64,000 bases of DNA from Alicyclobacillus mali (lineage in GTDB: Bacteria; Bacillota; Bacilli; Alicyclobacillales; Alicyclobacillaceae): assembly GCF_017329565.1 (NCBI RefSeq), contig NZ_JAFMTT010000001.1. One strand, given 5' to 3'. Under the pieces are notes generated by a model. The model was not told where the DNA came from and searched no databases. It was given only the letters and a program-made list of their open reading frames with translations. The first letter of the stretch is position 1. Each line of letters opens with the position of its first letter. This document shows positions 33,791-42,559 of the stretch, piece after piece. Made by a program: the position numbers and the translations under genes.

Positions 33791-34936
33791 ATGATCTACC
33801 TGGACAACGCCGCGACGACTCCCCTTCTGCCGGCGGCCCGCGCGGCCATGGAGCGTTATCTCGGTGACGCGTACGGCAATCCGTCGAGTCTGCACCGGCC
33901 GGGGCGCGAGGCCCGGCAAGCCGTCGAGGAAGCGCGCCGCTTCTTCGCCAAGTGGCTCGGCGCCTCCCCCCGCGATCTCGCCTTCACAAGCGGCGGCACG
34001 GAGTCGAACAATCTCGCCCTCTACGGTGCGTATCTCGCACAGAGCCCGAATCGAACGCACGTCGTGACCACAGCGGTGGAACATCACGCGGTGCTCGAGG
34101 CCATGGACAGGCTGCGCCTCCTCGGCGCGGACGTGACGCTCGTCCCGGTGGATTCGGATGGACGCGTCGATCCGGACGACGTGGTGTGCGCCCTCCGCCC
34201 GGACACCGCGCTCGTGAGCGTCATGCTCGTCAACAACGAGGTCGGGACCGTCGAGCCGGTCGCCGAGATCGCGCGCCGCGTCAAAGATGCGGATCCGGGG
34301 ATTCTCGTACACAGCGACATGGTGCAGGCGCTGCCCGTGATGCGCCTGTCCCTCAAGGACTTGGGCGTCGATCTCGCCTCATTTTCCGCGCACAAGGTGC
34401 ACGGGCCGAAGGGCGTGGGGCTCCTCTACGTCCGATCCGGCGCGCCGTTTGTGGCGCTTGCCGCCGGGGGGCAGCAGGAGCACAGGCTCCGCGCGGGGAC
34501 CGAACCGGTCGCGGGCATCGTGGGCTTTCACGCCGCGATGGCCGAGATTGCCGAGCGCTTCGACGCGCACGCGGCGCACCTGACCGCGCTCCGGGACGCG
34601 CTTTGGCGCGCCATCGAATCGCTCGACGGCGCGTATCGCAACAGCCCGGCCGACGCGGTGCCTTCGATTCTCAACGTCGGCTTTCGTGGGATTCGCAACG
34701 ACATTCTTCTCATGCGCCTGGACCTCGAGGGAGTGGCGGCGAGCGCTGGTGCGGCGTGCAGCGCGGGAAGCCTGGAGCCGAGCCACGTGCTCAGGGCCAT
34801 GGGAAGGGAGCGAGAAGCGCGGGAGTCGGTCCGCTTTAGTTTCGCGTGGCAAAACACCATGGAAGAGATTGAGACAGCGGCCGGTGTATTGTCGAAAGTC
34901 GTCGGGTCCCTGCGATCACGTTTCACAAATTCGTGA
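33791..34936 (+). CDS. iscS: Cysteine desulfurase (IscS/NifS family)
   Basis: The 381-residue PLP enzyme releases sulfur from cysteine for tRNA thiolation and cluster assembly. Seen are IYLDNAATTPL at the N-terminus, SGGTESNNLAL, the PLP-binding Lys in SAHKVHGPKGVG and the catalytic Cys in GAACSAGSLEPSHVL. The ribosome site is weak, so translation may be coupled to cymR. In most Firmicutes mnmA follows; here it does not. Confidence 0.95.
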   Translation: MIYLDNAATTPLLPAARAAMERYLGDAYGNPSSLHRPGREARQAVEEARRFFAKWLGASPRDLAFTSGGTESNNLALYGAYLAQSPNRTHVVTTAVEHHAVLEAMDRLRLLGADVTLVPVDSDGRVDPDDVVCALRPDTALVSVMLVNNEVGTVEPVAEIARRVKDADPGILVHSDMVQALPVMRLSLKDLGVDLASFSAHKVHGPKGVGLLYVRSGAPFVALAAGGQQEHRLRAGTEPVAGIVGFHAAMAEIAERFDAHAAHLTALRDALWRAIESLDGAYRNSPADAVPSILNVGFRGIRNDILLMRLDLEGVAASAGAACSAGSLEPSHVLRAMGREREARESVRFSFAWQNTMEEIETAAGVLSKVVGSLRSRFTNS

Positions 34937-35164
34937 CATTTGCCGCGTCGGGCGCAGGTTCTTTTCCTGTTTCTGCATTGCAATGCGCGCTGGATAGGCG
35001 TAGCATGAGTCACGGAATCTCGGTGGGTGGATATTTCGGAACCTGAAATTTGGTTTTGGCTTTATTGTCCGTGGATAGACTGTTGGCAGGTTTCGAAAGT
35101 TCATCCAGAGAGATGGGGCGTGCCGCAGTGCGCCTTCCAAGGGCGAGAAGGGAGGACCAACGTC
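34937..35164. other. Intergenic region after iscS
   Basis: No gene is visible. A perfect 12-bp palindrome GCATTGCAATGC lies at 34975-34986. No mnmA fragment could be found in any frame. Confidence 0.4.
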
Positions 35165-35356
35165 ATGCGGTGTCCGAGTTGCACAAGCCGAGACGTCGGT
35201 AAAATTGGTGCTAACCAATACTATTGTTGGAACTGCTTCGCCGAGTTCAACGTGTCCGGCGATGAGGTGCGGGTTTACGAAGTGGCTGAGGACGGATCGC
35301 TCATCGTCGTGGATCAGACGAATCACGCGGACGTCGAGTTTGGCACGGGGGCCTGA
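35165..35356 (+). CDS. Small zinc-ribbon protein
   Basis: The 63-residue protein begins MRCPSCTSRDVGKIGANQYY and has two CxxC knuckles, Cys3/Cys6 and Cys21/Cys24, an evident zinc ribbon, then an acidic tail. GGGAGG lies nine bases before the ATG. It occupies the place of small unassigned proteins that precede yrrI in Bacillus genomes. Function is unknown; a nucleic-acid or protein adaptor is possible. Confidence 0.75.
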   Translation: MRCPSCTSRDVGKIGANQYYCWNCFAEFNVSGDEVRVYEVAEDGSLIVVDQTNHADVEFGTGA

Positions 35357-35400
35357 GGGCCAGAGCCGAGACAGACAAAGGCTTACAAATAGACGGAAGA

Positions 35401-35449
35401 AAGAGCGGGCGGTCGTCGAGGCAGGGCGGCTTTGGCCGCTCTTTTTTTG
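35401..35449 (+). terminator. Rho-independent terminator
   Basis: AAAGAGCGG (35401-35409) pairs with CCGCTCTTT (35437-35445) and is followed by a T-run. An alternative inner hairpin is GCGGC/GCCGC just before the T-run. It ends the transcript of the zinc-ribbon gene. Confidence 0.85.
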
Positions 35450-35565
35450 TCGAAACAGCGCGATGCGGGTGTCTGGTACAGTGCGATGAAAATAATGGCA
35501 TGCGATTCTGCATATACTCTGCGGTAGACCCTTGTCCGGCGCCGCCGCAGAGGGAGGAGATCGCC

Positions 35566-36630
35566 GTGCCGATGGGGCGTTACGCCCGCACCATGATGTC
35601 CATCGCCCTGACGCTGACGTGTATCTATCTCGTCGGGCTCCTGCGCAGCCTGTTTCTCGACATCTGGGGCGTGCTGTCGAGCCTCTTTTACACGTTTTTG
35701 GCGTCGCTCATCATCACCTACATCCTGCAGCCGGCGGTCGACGTTTTGCATCGGCGGCGCGTCCCTCGCTCGGCGGCCATCCTCATTGTATACGCCGTGA
35801 TCGCAGCCATCCTGGCCGTGGTGGTCTTGAACCTGATTCCTGTGATCTCGCGGCAAATCGCGCAGTTGTCGAGCAGCCTGCCGGCCATCACGGCAGAAGT
35901 GAGCCGCTGGATCGACATGGTCAACAGCCGGAAGACGTACCTGCCGAACGCGGTGAGGACGGGCATTGAGAACGCGCTCAACCAACTGGAACACCGCGTC
36001 GAGGTCGCCCCAACGGGGCTTTTCTCGGTGGTGACGAGCACGCTGAATGCCATCTTCATGGCGTTTGTCGTGCCGTTCCTCGTCTTTTATATGTTGAAAG
36101 ACGCGAAGGCTATCGGGCGCGGAATGGTGCGCATGGCGCCCGCGAAATCTAAGCACCGCGTGCGCCTGGTCCTCCGCGCCATCGATGATACGCTCGGCGG
36201 TTACGTGCGCGGCCAGTTTCTCATCATGCTGGCGGTCGGGCTGTTGTCGTTCATCGGCTATCTCATCATCCGCCTGCCGTACGCGCTTCTCCTGGGTGCG
36301 TTCCTCGGTTTCGCGGACATCATCCCGTATCTTGGGCCCATCATCGGCATCGCGCCAGCGGTGATCATCGCGCTCACCACCTCCGGCTGGCCGATGCTCG
36401 TCAAGGTCGTGATCGTCAACATCGCGGTGCAGCAGATCGAGGGGAACATCCTGTCTCCGCAGATCATGGGCCGAACGCTTCACCTGCACCCGATGGCGAT
36501 TGTGGCGGCCCTGATTGTCGGCGGGGAGGCGGGTGGCGTCCTGGGCCTCATTCTCGCGGTCCCGGCGCTCGCGGTGTGCAAAGTGGTGTGGACGCAGTGG
36601 CGTGAAGCGCGCTCGCATGCCTCGCATTGA
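35566..36630 (+). CDS. yrrI: AI-2E family membrane transporter (YrrI)
   Basis: The 354-residue protein has about eight hydrophobic segments and the family features: an N-terminal IITYILQPAVDVLHRRRVPR, the central AFVVPFLVFYMLKD, the GFADIIPYLGPIIGIAPAVIIAL loop (in part) and QQIEGNILSPQIMGRTLHLHP. The family includes putative exporters of autoinducer-2 or ions; the substrate is unproven. GTG 35566 follows GGAGGAG by six bases. Position directly before alaS is conserved in Bacillus. Confidence 0.9.
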   Translation: MPMGRYARTMMSIALTLTCIYLVGLLRSLFLDIWGVLSSLFYTFLASLIITYILQPAVDVLHRRRVPRSAAILIVYAVIAAILAVVVLNLIPVISRQIAQLSSSLPAITAEVSRWIDMVNSRKTYLPNAVRTGIENALNQLEHRVEVAPTGLFSVVTSTLNAIFMAFVVPFLVFYMLKDAKAIGRGMVRMAPAKSKHRVRLVLRAIDDTLGGYVRGQFLIMLAVGLLSFIGYLIIRLPYALLLGAFLGFADIIPYLGPIIGIAPAVIIALTTSGWPMLVKVVIVNIAVQQIEGNILSPQIMGRTLHLHPMAIVAALIVGGEAGGVLGLILAVPALAVCKVVWTQWREARSHASH

Positions 36631-36655
36631 CAGGGCCAGTCCCGCCCGATACAAT
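36627..36655 (+). promoter_or_regulatory. Sigma-A promoter of the alaS T-box operon
   Basis: TTGACA (36627-36632) and TACAAT (36650-36655) are spaced by 17 bp. The -35 box overlaps the yrrI stop codon. Transcription should start near 36662. Confidence 0.85.
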
Positions 36656-36661
36656 CAAAAA

Positions 36662-36902
36662 TCGACGACAAAGCGATGCGGAAGACAAGTAGAATCGGGG
36701 CGCCTTGCTCAGAGAGGGCGGCCTTCGGCTGCGAGCTGCCTCGAGGCAACCGGTTCGAAGCCCCTTCCAAGCGCGTGTGGCAAAGCACGCCGGGTGTGCC
36801 CGTTACAGCGCCAGAGGCGACAGGCTCAGACGAGCGGACGAGCCTGTAAGCAGGGTGGTACCGCGGGAAACTCCCGTCCCTGATTGTGGGGCGGGGGTTT
36901 TT
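36662..36902 (+). promoter_or_regulatory. T-box riboswitch leader of alaS
   Basis: The core AGGGTGGTACCGCGG is at 36852-36866. Stem I carries an AGTA element near 36689, an AGAGAG element near 36710, and on the 3' side GAA (36757-36759) followed by GCC (36760-36762), a fitting alanine specifier codon. The competing terminator pairs CTCCCGTCCC (36871-36880) with GGGGCGGGGG around 36888-36897 and ends in a T-run. Uncharged tRNA-Ala should allow read-through into alaS. Confidence 0.93.
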
Positions 36903-36953
36903 CGTGCAGAAGGACACAGCCGAAGTGCGATGCGTCGGAGGAGGAGGTTGCGC

Positions 36954-39593
36954 ATGAAATCGCTCACTGGACAAGAAATTCGCCGCGCATTCAAGCAATT
37001 TTTTGCGGAGCGCGGTCACATGGTGTTGCCGAGCTTTCCGCTCGTGCCGAAGGACGATCCGACTCTGCTGTGGATCAACGCGGGCATGGCGCCCCTGAAG
37101 CCGTATTTCGACGGCCGGGAAATTCCAGAGGTGCCGCGCATCGTGGATGCGCAGAAGTGCATTCGCACCAACGACATCGAGGAAGTCGGCCACACCGCGC
37201 GACACCAGACGTTCTTTGAAATGCTCGGCAATTTTTCGTTCGGCGACTACTTCAAGCTCGAGGCCATCACCTGGGCGTGGGAGTTCTTGACGCAGGTCCT
37301 CGAACTGGACCCGGATCGCATCTCCGTCACCATTCACGAGGAGGACGACGAGGCGTTCGAGGTGTGGCATCACCGAGTCGGGCTGCCCGAGTCGCGCATC
37401 TACCGCGGCAAGGAAGATAACTTCTGGGAGATCGGCGAAGGACCCTGCGGCCCGTGTTCGGAGATCTTCTACGATCGCGGCGAGGCCTACGGCTGCGGTT
37501 CGCCTGAATGCAAGCCCGGCTGCGACTGCGATCGGTTTCTCGAGATCTGGAACCTCGTGTTCACGCAGTTCAACAAGAACGCGGACGGATCGTATTCGCC
37601 GTTGCCGAAGAAGAACATCGACACGGGCTCGGGCCTGGAGCGCCTGGCGAGCATCCTGCAGGACGTGCCGAACAACTTCGAGACGGACCTGTTCCGGCCC
37701 ATTATCCAGCGCGCCGCCGAACTTTCGGGGCGCCCGTACGGTCGATCGTCTGAGGACGACGTCCATCTCAAGATCATCGCCGATCACGTCCGCACGGTGA
37801 CGTTCGCCATCGGAGACGGCGTGCTCCCGTCCAATGAAGGCCGCGGGTACATCATCCGCCGCCTGCTGCGCCGCGCGGTGCGAAGCGGCCGCAAGCTCGG
37901 CGTCGAACGTCCCTTCTTGTACGAGCTCGTGGACGTGGTGGACCGCATCATGGGCGAAGACTATCCCGAGGTGCGCGAGAAGCGATCTCTCATTGAGCGC
38001 GTGGTTCGCACCGAGGAGGAGCGCTTCCTGCAGACGCTCGCCGCGGGCGAGGAGCTCTTGAACCGGACCATCGACGAGGTCAAGGCGCGCGGCGAGACCG
38101 TCCTGTCCGGGGAAGCGGCCTTCCGCCTGTACGACACGTACGGCTTTCCCATCGATCTCACCGTCGAGATCGCGCGCGAGAACGGCATCGAGGTGGACCG
38201 GGAAGGGTTTGAGCGCGAGCTCGAGGAACAGCGCGCGCGGGCGCGCGAGGCCCGGCAGGTGGCCGAGGGCATGCAGAGCCAGCGCGGCGCCCTGGAGATC
38301 TTCACGGAGCCATCTCAGTTCGTCGGTTACGACGAGCTCACCGTGGACGCGACCATCCTTGGGATCTTCAAGGATGGCGATCGCGTCGATGGGCTCGCCA
38401 TCGGCGAGGAAGGCCAGGTCATCCTCGATGTCACGCCGTTTTACGCGGAGAGCGGCGGACAGGTGGGGGATCGCGGCGAGATCGTCGGCACAAACGGCAA
38501 GGCGGAGGTCCTCGACGTGCAGAAGGCGCCGCACGGGCAGCACGTCATGCGGGTGCGCGTCGTCGACGGCTCGCTGCTTCAGGGCGACAGCGTGCGAGCG
38601 CACGTGGACGAGGACTCCCGCCGCGACACGGTGAAAAATCACACGGCGACGCACCTCTTGCACAAGGCGCTGCGGGACGTGCTTGGGACGCACGTGGCGC
38701 AGGCGGGATCGCTTGTCGAGCCGGAGCGCCTGCGGTTTGATTTCTCTCACTTCGGGCCACTCACAGACGAGGAGTTGGCCGAGGTGGAGCGGCGCGTGAA
38801 CGACGAGATCTGGCGCGATCACGCCGTTCACATCCGCGAGATGGACTTGGACGAGGCCAAGGCCATGGGCGCCATGGCGCTCTTCGGCGAGAAGTACGGC
38901 CAGCGGGTGCGCGTCGTCCAGGCGGGCGAGAGCATCGAGCTTTGCGGCGGCTGCCACGTGCCGCGGACGGGCGTCATTGGGCAGTTTCTCATCACGTCCG
39001 AGACGGGCATCGCGAGCGGCACGCGCCGCATTGAAGCGGTCACCGGCCGGCACGCGTATCGCGTCGCCCGGGAGCGCGAAGAGCGGCTGCGCCAGGTGGC
39101 GGACGCGCTGAAGACGAATGTCAGCACGGTGGTGGAGCGCGCGCAGCGCGTGGTGCAGGAGATGCGCGAGATGGAGCGGGAGCTCGAGTCGGCGAAGGCG
39201 CGTCTGGCGCACGCGCGCGTGGACGAGCTCGTCGCGAACGTCGAGACGGTGGCGGGGGTCCCCGTCATTCGGGCTGCGTTGTCCGATCTCGACATGGACG
39301 GGCTGCGTCAGCTGGTGGACGAGATCAAAGCCCGTGTCGACTCCGTCGTCGTGGTGCTGGGATCCGCCCACCGCGGCAAGGTGCAGTTTGTCGCGTACGT
39401 GTCGAAGGACTGGCAGTCGCGCGGCCTCCATGCGGGCGAGATGGTCAAACAGGTGGCCGCGGTGACCGGCGGTGGCGGCGGCGGCAGGCCGGACCTGGCC
39501 CAGGCTGGCGGCCGAGACGCGGCGAAGCTTCCGGAGGCCATCCAGAAGGTCGGGGAAATTCTCGAGCAGACCGCAGGAAATCGGGCGCGATGA
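36954..39593 (+). CDS. alaS: Alanyl-tRNA synthetase
   Basis: The 879-residue enzyme has the class II core at the N-terminus (FKQFFAERGHMVLPSFPLVP, WINAGMAPLKPYF, motif 2 RHQTFFEMLGNFSFGDYFK), the editing domain with zinc motif HTATHLLH (about residue 565) and CGGCH (about 663), and the C-terminal oligomerisation and DHHA1-like domain ending in a GGGGGGRPDLAQAGG segment. GGAGGAGGAGG stands six bases before the ATG. It is controlled by the upstream T-box. ireB, ruvX and mltG follow closely. Confidence 0.97.
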   Translation: MKSLTGQEIRRAFKQFFAERGHMVLPSFPLVPKDDPTLLWINAGMAPLKPYFDGREIPEVPRIVDAQKCIRTNDIEEVGHTARHQTFFEMLGNFSFGDYFKLEAITWAWEFLTQVLELDPDRISVTIHEEDDEAFEVWHHRVGLPESRIYRGKEDNFWEIGEGPCGPCSEIFYDRGEAYGCGSPECKPGCDCDRFLEIWNLVFTQFNKNADGSYSPLPKKNIDTGSGLERLASILQDVPNNFETDLFRPIIQRAAELSGRPYGRSSEDDVHLKIIADHVRTVTFAIGDGVLPSNEGRGYIIRRLLRRAVRSGRKLGVERPFLYELVDVVDRIMGEDYPEVREKRSLIERVVRTEEERFLQTLAAGEELLNRTIDEVKARGETVLSGEAAFRLYDTYGFPIDLTVEIARENGIEVDREGFERELEEQRARAREARQVAEGMQSQRGALEIFTEPSQFVGYDELTVDATILGIFKDGDRVDGLAIGEEGQVILDVTPFYAESGGQVGDRGEIVGTNGKAEVLDVQKAPHGQHVMRVRVVDGSLLQGDSVRAHVDEDSRRDTVKNHTATHLLHKALRDVLGTHVAQAGSLVEPERLRFDFSHFGPLTDEELAEVERRVNDEIWRDHAVHIREMDLDEAKAMGAMALFGEKYGQRVRVVQAGESIELCGGCHVPRTGVIGQFLITSETGIASGTRRIEAVTGRHAYRVAREREERLRQVADALKTNVSTVVERAQRVVQEMREMERELESAKARLAHARVDELVANVETVAGVPVIRAALSDLDMDGLRQLVDEIKARVDSVVVVLGSAHRGKVQFVAYVSKDWQSRGLHAGEMVKQVAAVTGGGGGGRPDLAQAGGRDAAKLPEAIQKVGEILEQTAGNRAR

Positions 39594-39655
39594 CTCGAAA
39601 GTAAGGGGACGAGCGACTTTTTGGCGTCGGCAGACGCCCGAGCGAGGTGCGGGCA

Positions 39656-39931
39656 TTGGGACAAGAGTTTGACAGCACGATGCGATTCGCGTCGAAGTCA
39701 GGCAATCCCGAGGTTCGGCGCGCGTTTCAAATCGCGTACCGCGCCCTGAAGGAAAAGGGGTACAATCCCGTGTACCAGATTGCGGGGTACCTGATTTCGG
39801 GCGATCCGGCGTACATCACGAGCCACATGGACGCGCGCAACACCATCCGGCGCATCGAGCGGGATGATCTCATCGAGGAGCTCGTGCGGGCCTACGCCGC
39901 ACTGTATGGCGATGCGGACGATGGCGATTGA
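39656..39931 (+). CDS. ireB: IreB family regulatory protein (UPF0297)
   Basis: The 91-residue protein shows the family pattern STMRFASKSGN, ALKEKGYNPVYQIAGYLISG and GDPAYITSHMDARNTIRRIE. IreB is a small target of the PASTA kinase IreK in Enterococcus and affects cephalosporin tolerance; in Bacillus it is YrzL. I chose TTG 39656, eight bases after GAGG; the GTG at 39647 abuts that site. The 3' end overlaps ruvX by 20 bases. Confidence 0.9.
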   Translation: MGQEFDSTMRFASKSGNPEVRRAFQIAYRALKEKGYNPVYQIAGYLISGDPAYITSHMDARNTIRRIERDDLIEELVRAYAALYGDADDGD

Positions 39932-40355
39932 TTTCGGCGAGCGGCGGATTGGCGTCGCCTTGTCGGATCCCACGGGGCTCATCGCGCAGCCGTACGGCGT
40001 GATCGAGCGCCAATCGGATGGGCAGGCGGCGGACGAAGTCGCGGAGTTGGCGCGGCGGGAAGAGGTGGGGCGGATTGTCGTCGGGCGACCGCTCCACATG
40101 TCGGGCCAGCCGTCGGAGATGACGTCGCGCGCGGAGAAGTTCGCCCGGATGCTGGCGGCGCGCACGGGCCTGCCGGTCCATCTGTACGATGAGCGGTTGA
40201 CCACGGTGAGCGCGGAGCGCTTCCTCATCGAGCAAAACGTGCGGCGCAGGGAGCGCCGCGCGACGCTCGACGCGGCCGCCGCGCAGGTTCTGCTTGAAGA
40301 CTACCTGCGATCGCGTCAGCGGGCGGGCGGCGAGGGCGCGGAATTCGAAGGTTGA
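39912..40355 (+). CDS. ruvX: YqgF/RuvX family pre-16S rRNA nuclease or resolvase-like
   Basis: The 147-residue RNase H-fold protein starts MRTMAIDFGERRIGVALSD, with the first catalytic Asp in AIDFGERRIG, VGRPLHMSGQ in the middle, the catalytic Glu in YDERLTT and a final Asp in LDAAAAQVLLEDYL. The family trims the 5' end of 16S rRNA in E. coli. It lies in the conserved alaS-ireB-ruvX-mltG order and is probably translated by coupling to ireB. Confidence 0.92.
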   Translation: MRTMAIDFGERRIGVALSDPTGLIAQPYGVIERQSDGQAADEVAELARREEVGRIVVGRPLHMSGQPSEMTSRAEKFARMLAARTGLPVHLYDERLTTVSAERFLIEQNVRRRERRATLDAAAAQVLLEDYLRSRQRAGGEGAEFEG

Positions 40356-40373
40356 ACGTTGGAAGGTGAATGT

Positions 40374-41468
40374 ATGTCGAACCAGCCAGCAAGCGCGAGG
40401 CGGCGCGCGCGATGGATCATCGTTGTCGCCCTGGCGCTTGTGGTCGTGGTCGCGCTCGTCTTTGGCGCGTGGTTCCGCGCGGGGCTGCGGCCCGTGTCGT
40501 CGGCCAAGGCTCCGCTCGAGCGGTTCGAGGTGAAGGCCGGCGACACGGTCGCCACGGTCGCAGAGCGATTGAAGGCGATGAGGCTCATCCGCAGCGCCAC
40601 CGCGTTTGAGCTGTACGGGCGCCTGCGCGGGGGCGGCCCGATTTTGGCCGGAACGTACGCGCTGTCCGCGGATGAGTCAGCGCCACAGATCTATCGGCAG
40701 ATGACCGCGGGCGAGATCGTCCCCGATGTGGTCAATGTGACCATTCCGCCGGGTTATGACATTGTGGACATCGCGGCGCGGCTCGCACAGGATGGAGTTT
40801 GCAGCGAGGCGGCGTTTCTCAAAGCGGTGCAAGCGGGCGATTACCATCAGGCGTTTTTGAAGCAGCTTGCGGGGCGGCGCGATGTTCGCTACCGGCTCGA
40901 GGGATACCTGTTCCCGGACACGTATCAGTTCTACCGGAATGAAAACCCGGTGGACGTCGTGAATGAAATGCTGAACGACTTTGCGGCGCGTGTGCTCACG
41001 CCCGCGAACGAAGCGGCGCTGCGGGCGGACAAGCTCACGCTGAACGAGGCGATCACGGAGGCGTCGCTGATCGAAAACGAGGCGGAGGTGGCCTCCGAGC
41101 GGCCGATCATCGCGAGCGTGATCGACAACCGGCTGAAGCTCAACATGCGCTTGCAGATCGACGCCACGGTGGATTATGCCATCGGTCGACACCTGACGGT
41201 CGTGACGGATGCGGACATCATGGACGCGCGAAATCCCTACAACACGTATTTGTACGGCGGATTGCCGCCTGGGCCGATTTGCAGTCCGAGCCTTGCGAGC
41301 ATTGAGGCGGTGCTCCACCCCGCGCACACGAAGTATCTGTACTACGTCGCCAAGGGCAACGGAACCGGCGAACACTACTTCGCCGAGACGTACAGCCAGC
41401 AGTTGCACAATGAGATGCTGCGGGAAGAGAATCTGAAGAAGCGGTCGGAGCAGTCGAGCAGCAGGTGA
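40374..41468 (+). CDS. mltG: Endolytic murein transglycosylase MltG
   Basis: The 364-residue membrane-anchored enzyme cuts nascent glycan strands. One N-terminal helix (WIIVVALALVVVVALVFGAW) is followed by a LysM-like region (FEVKAGDTVATVAERLKAM) and the YceG domain: EGYLFPDTYQF, the catalytic Glu in EASLIENEAE, SVIDNRLKLNMRLQIDATVDYA (in part) and YNTYLYGGLPPGPICSPSLAS (in part). GGAAGGTG precedes ATG 40374. Confidence 0.94.
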   Translation: MSNQPASARRRARWIIVVALALVVVVALVFGAWFRAGLRPVSSAKAPLERFEVKAGDTVATVAERLKAMRLIRSATAFELYGRLRGGGPILAGTYALSADESAPQIYRQMTAGEIVPDVVNVTIPPGYDIVDIAARLAQDGVCSEAAFLKAVQAGDYHQAFLKQLAGRRDVRYRLEGYLFPDTYQFYRNENPVDVVNEMLNDFAARVLTPANEAALRADKLTLNEAITEASLIENEAEVASERPIIASVIDNRLKLNMRLQIDATVDYAIGRHLTVVTDADIMDARNPYNTYLYGGLPPGPICSPSLASIEAVLHPAHTKYLYYVAKGNGTGEHYFAETYSQQLHNEMLREENLKKRSEQSSSR

Positions 41469-41554
41469 GTCGCAGGGGCGAGAGGTGGCGCTTCGCGCGC
41501 CTGGCTCGCAGGATGTCAGTGGCCGACCTCTTTCGCGTTTGCTATGATAGGCGC

Positions 41555-42535
41555 ATGAAGAGGAAGAAACTTCTGGGCACGTATCGACAGGTCCGGTCGG
41601 ACATCCGCCGGACGTGGGCGGACTGGACGCATTGGGTGCCGCGAACCATTGCGGCGCTGGCGATTTTGGTGGTCTACCTACCGCTTGCGCACGGTCCTTT
41701 GTTCATTCGCCTGTACTACGAGGCCATGGTGCTCGCGGAGGCTGCCGTAGTGCTCGTGCTCAGCGGGCGCGCGGGGCATCGTCTCGCGCCGTACGTGAGC
41801 ATCGCCGCCATGCTAGCGTGCCTCGGACTCCTGTTTGCCGGCGACACGCCGCCGAACCACGCGACGGATCTGTTGTGGCCCATCCTGGGTTATGTGGCCG
41901 CCGTGCTGCGCCCGCACGACGTGGCGAACACGGTCCTGTACGTGATCCTCGGGCTGTCGTTGGTGTTGACCACGCGGCTGACGCCGATGGAAGGCGCCAT
42001 CGCCGGGTTCGCCATCGTGATGCTGTATTTCGGCGTGCGCGCCGCGCGCCTGCTCGCCGAATCTCGGCGCCGTGAACAGGCGTGGAAACAGCTCGCGGTG
42101 CTTGGCTGGCGACAGGCGGTCGAGGCGCTCGAGCAGAGCACGGAGCGTACGGGAGAGGCGGGGCCCGGCGACGCGCTCGCGGACGCGCTGCGCCGAGAAG
42201 CAGAATCCATCCTTCCAGGCGTCCCCTGTCACGTGCGGGATGTTCCCGCGTTTTCCGCGCGGGACGGGGCCCAGACGCGCGCCGTTGTGCGCTTCCTGTG
42301 CCGCTCGGCTCTGGCGATCGAGCCAAGGCCGGATCGAACGGAAATCCGGGGTGTGGGTGGCGGCCTCGAATTCCACCTTGTCTATGAACGGGGCGGCCCG
42401 GATCCCGAACGGCTGCTCGAGGCGTTCGAGTGGTTGACGGTGTGGGATGAACGCCTGCGCTGCGGGAGCGAGGACGACGCGATGCGCGCGGTCATTGAGA
42501 TCCCGCGCCGTGATCCCGTCGAAGGTGGAACATGA
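41555..42535 (+). CDS. Membrane protein with cytoplasmic C-terminal domain, unknown function
   Basis: About 326 residues from ATG 41555. Four to six hydrophobic segments (residues 25-155) are followed by a soluble part of about 170 residues with no recognised motif. The start is uncertain: the frame is open back to a GTG at 41465 that overlaps the mltG stop, but neither start has a good ribosome site; 41555 is preferred for its basic N-terminus MKRKKLLGTYRQ. It is followed by a methyltransferase gene. Confidence 0.6.
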   Translation: MKRKKLLGTYRQVRSDIRRTWADWTHWVPRTIAALAILVVYLPLAHGPLFIRLYYEAMVLAEAAVVLVLSGRAGHRLAPYVSIAAMLACLGLLFAGDTPPNHATDLLWPILGYVAAVLRPHDVANTVLYVILGLSLVLTTRLTPMEGAIAGFAIVMLYFGVRAARLLAESRRREQAWKQLAVLGWRQAVEALEQSTERTGEAGPGDALADALRREAESILPGVPCHVRDVPAFSARDGAQTRAVVRFLCRSALAIEPRPDRTEIRGVGGGLEFHLVYERGGPDPERLLEAFEWLTVWDERLRCGSEDDAMRAVIEIPRRDPVEGGT

Positions 42536-42559
42536 GCGTCGCGCGAAGGGCGGTGTTCC

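Noticed and set aside
36480..39656. A very long open frame (over 1000 codons) on the minus strand
   Set aside because: It is antisense to alaS, a certain gene. GC-rich codon use leaves the opposite strand free of stops; the predicted product is Arg/His-rich and has no family features.
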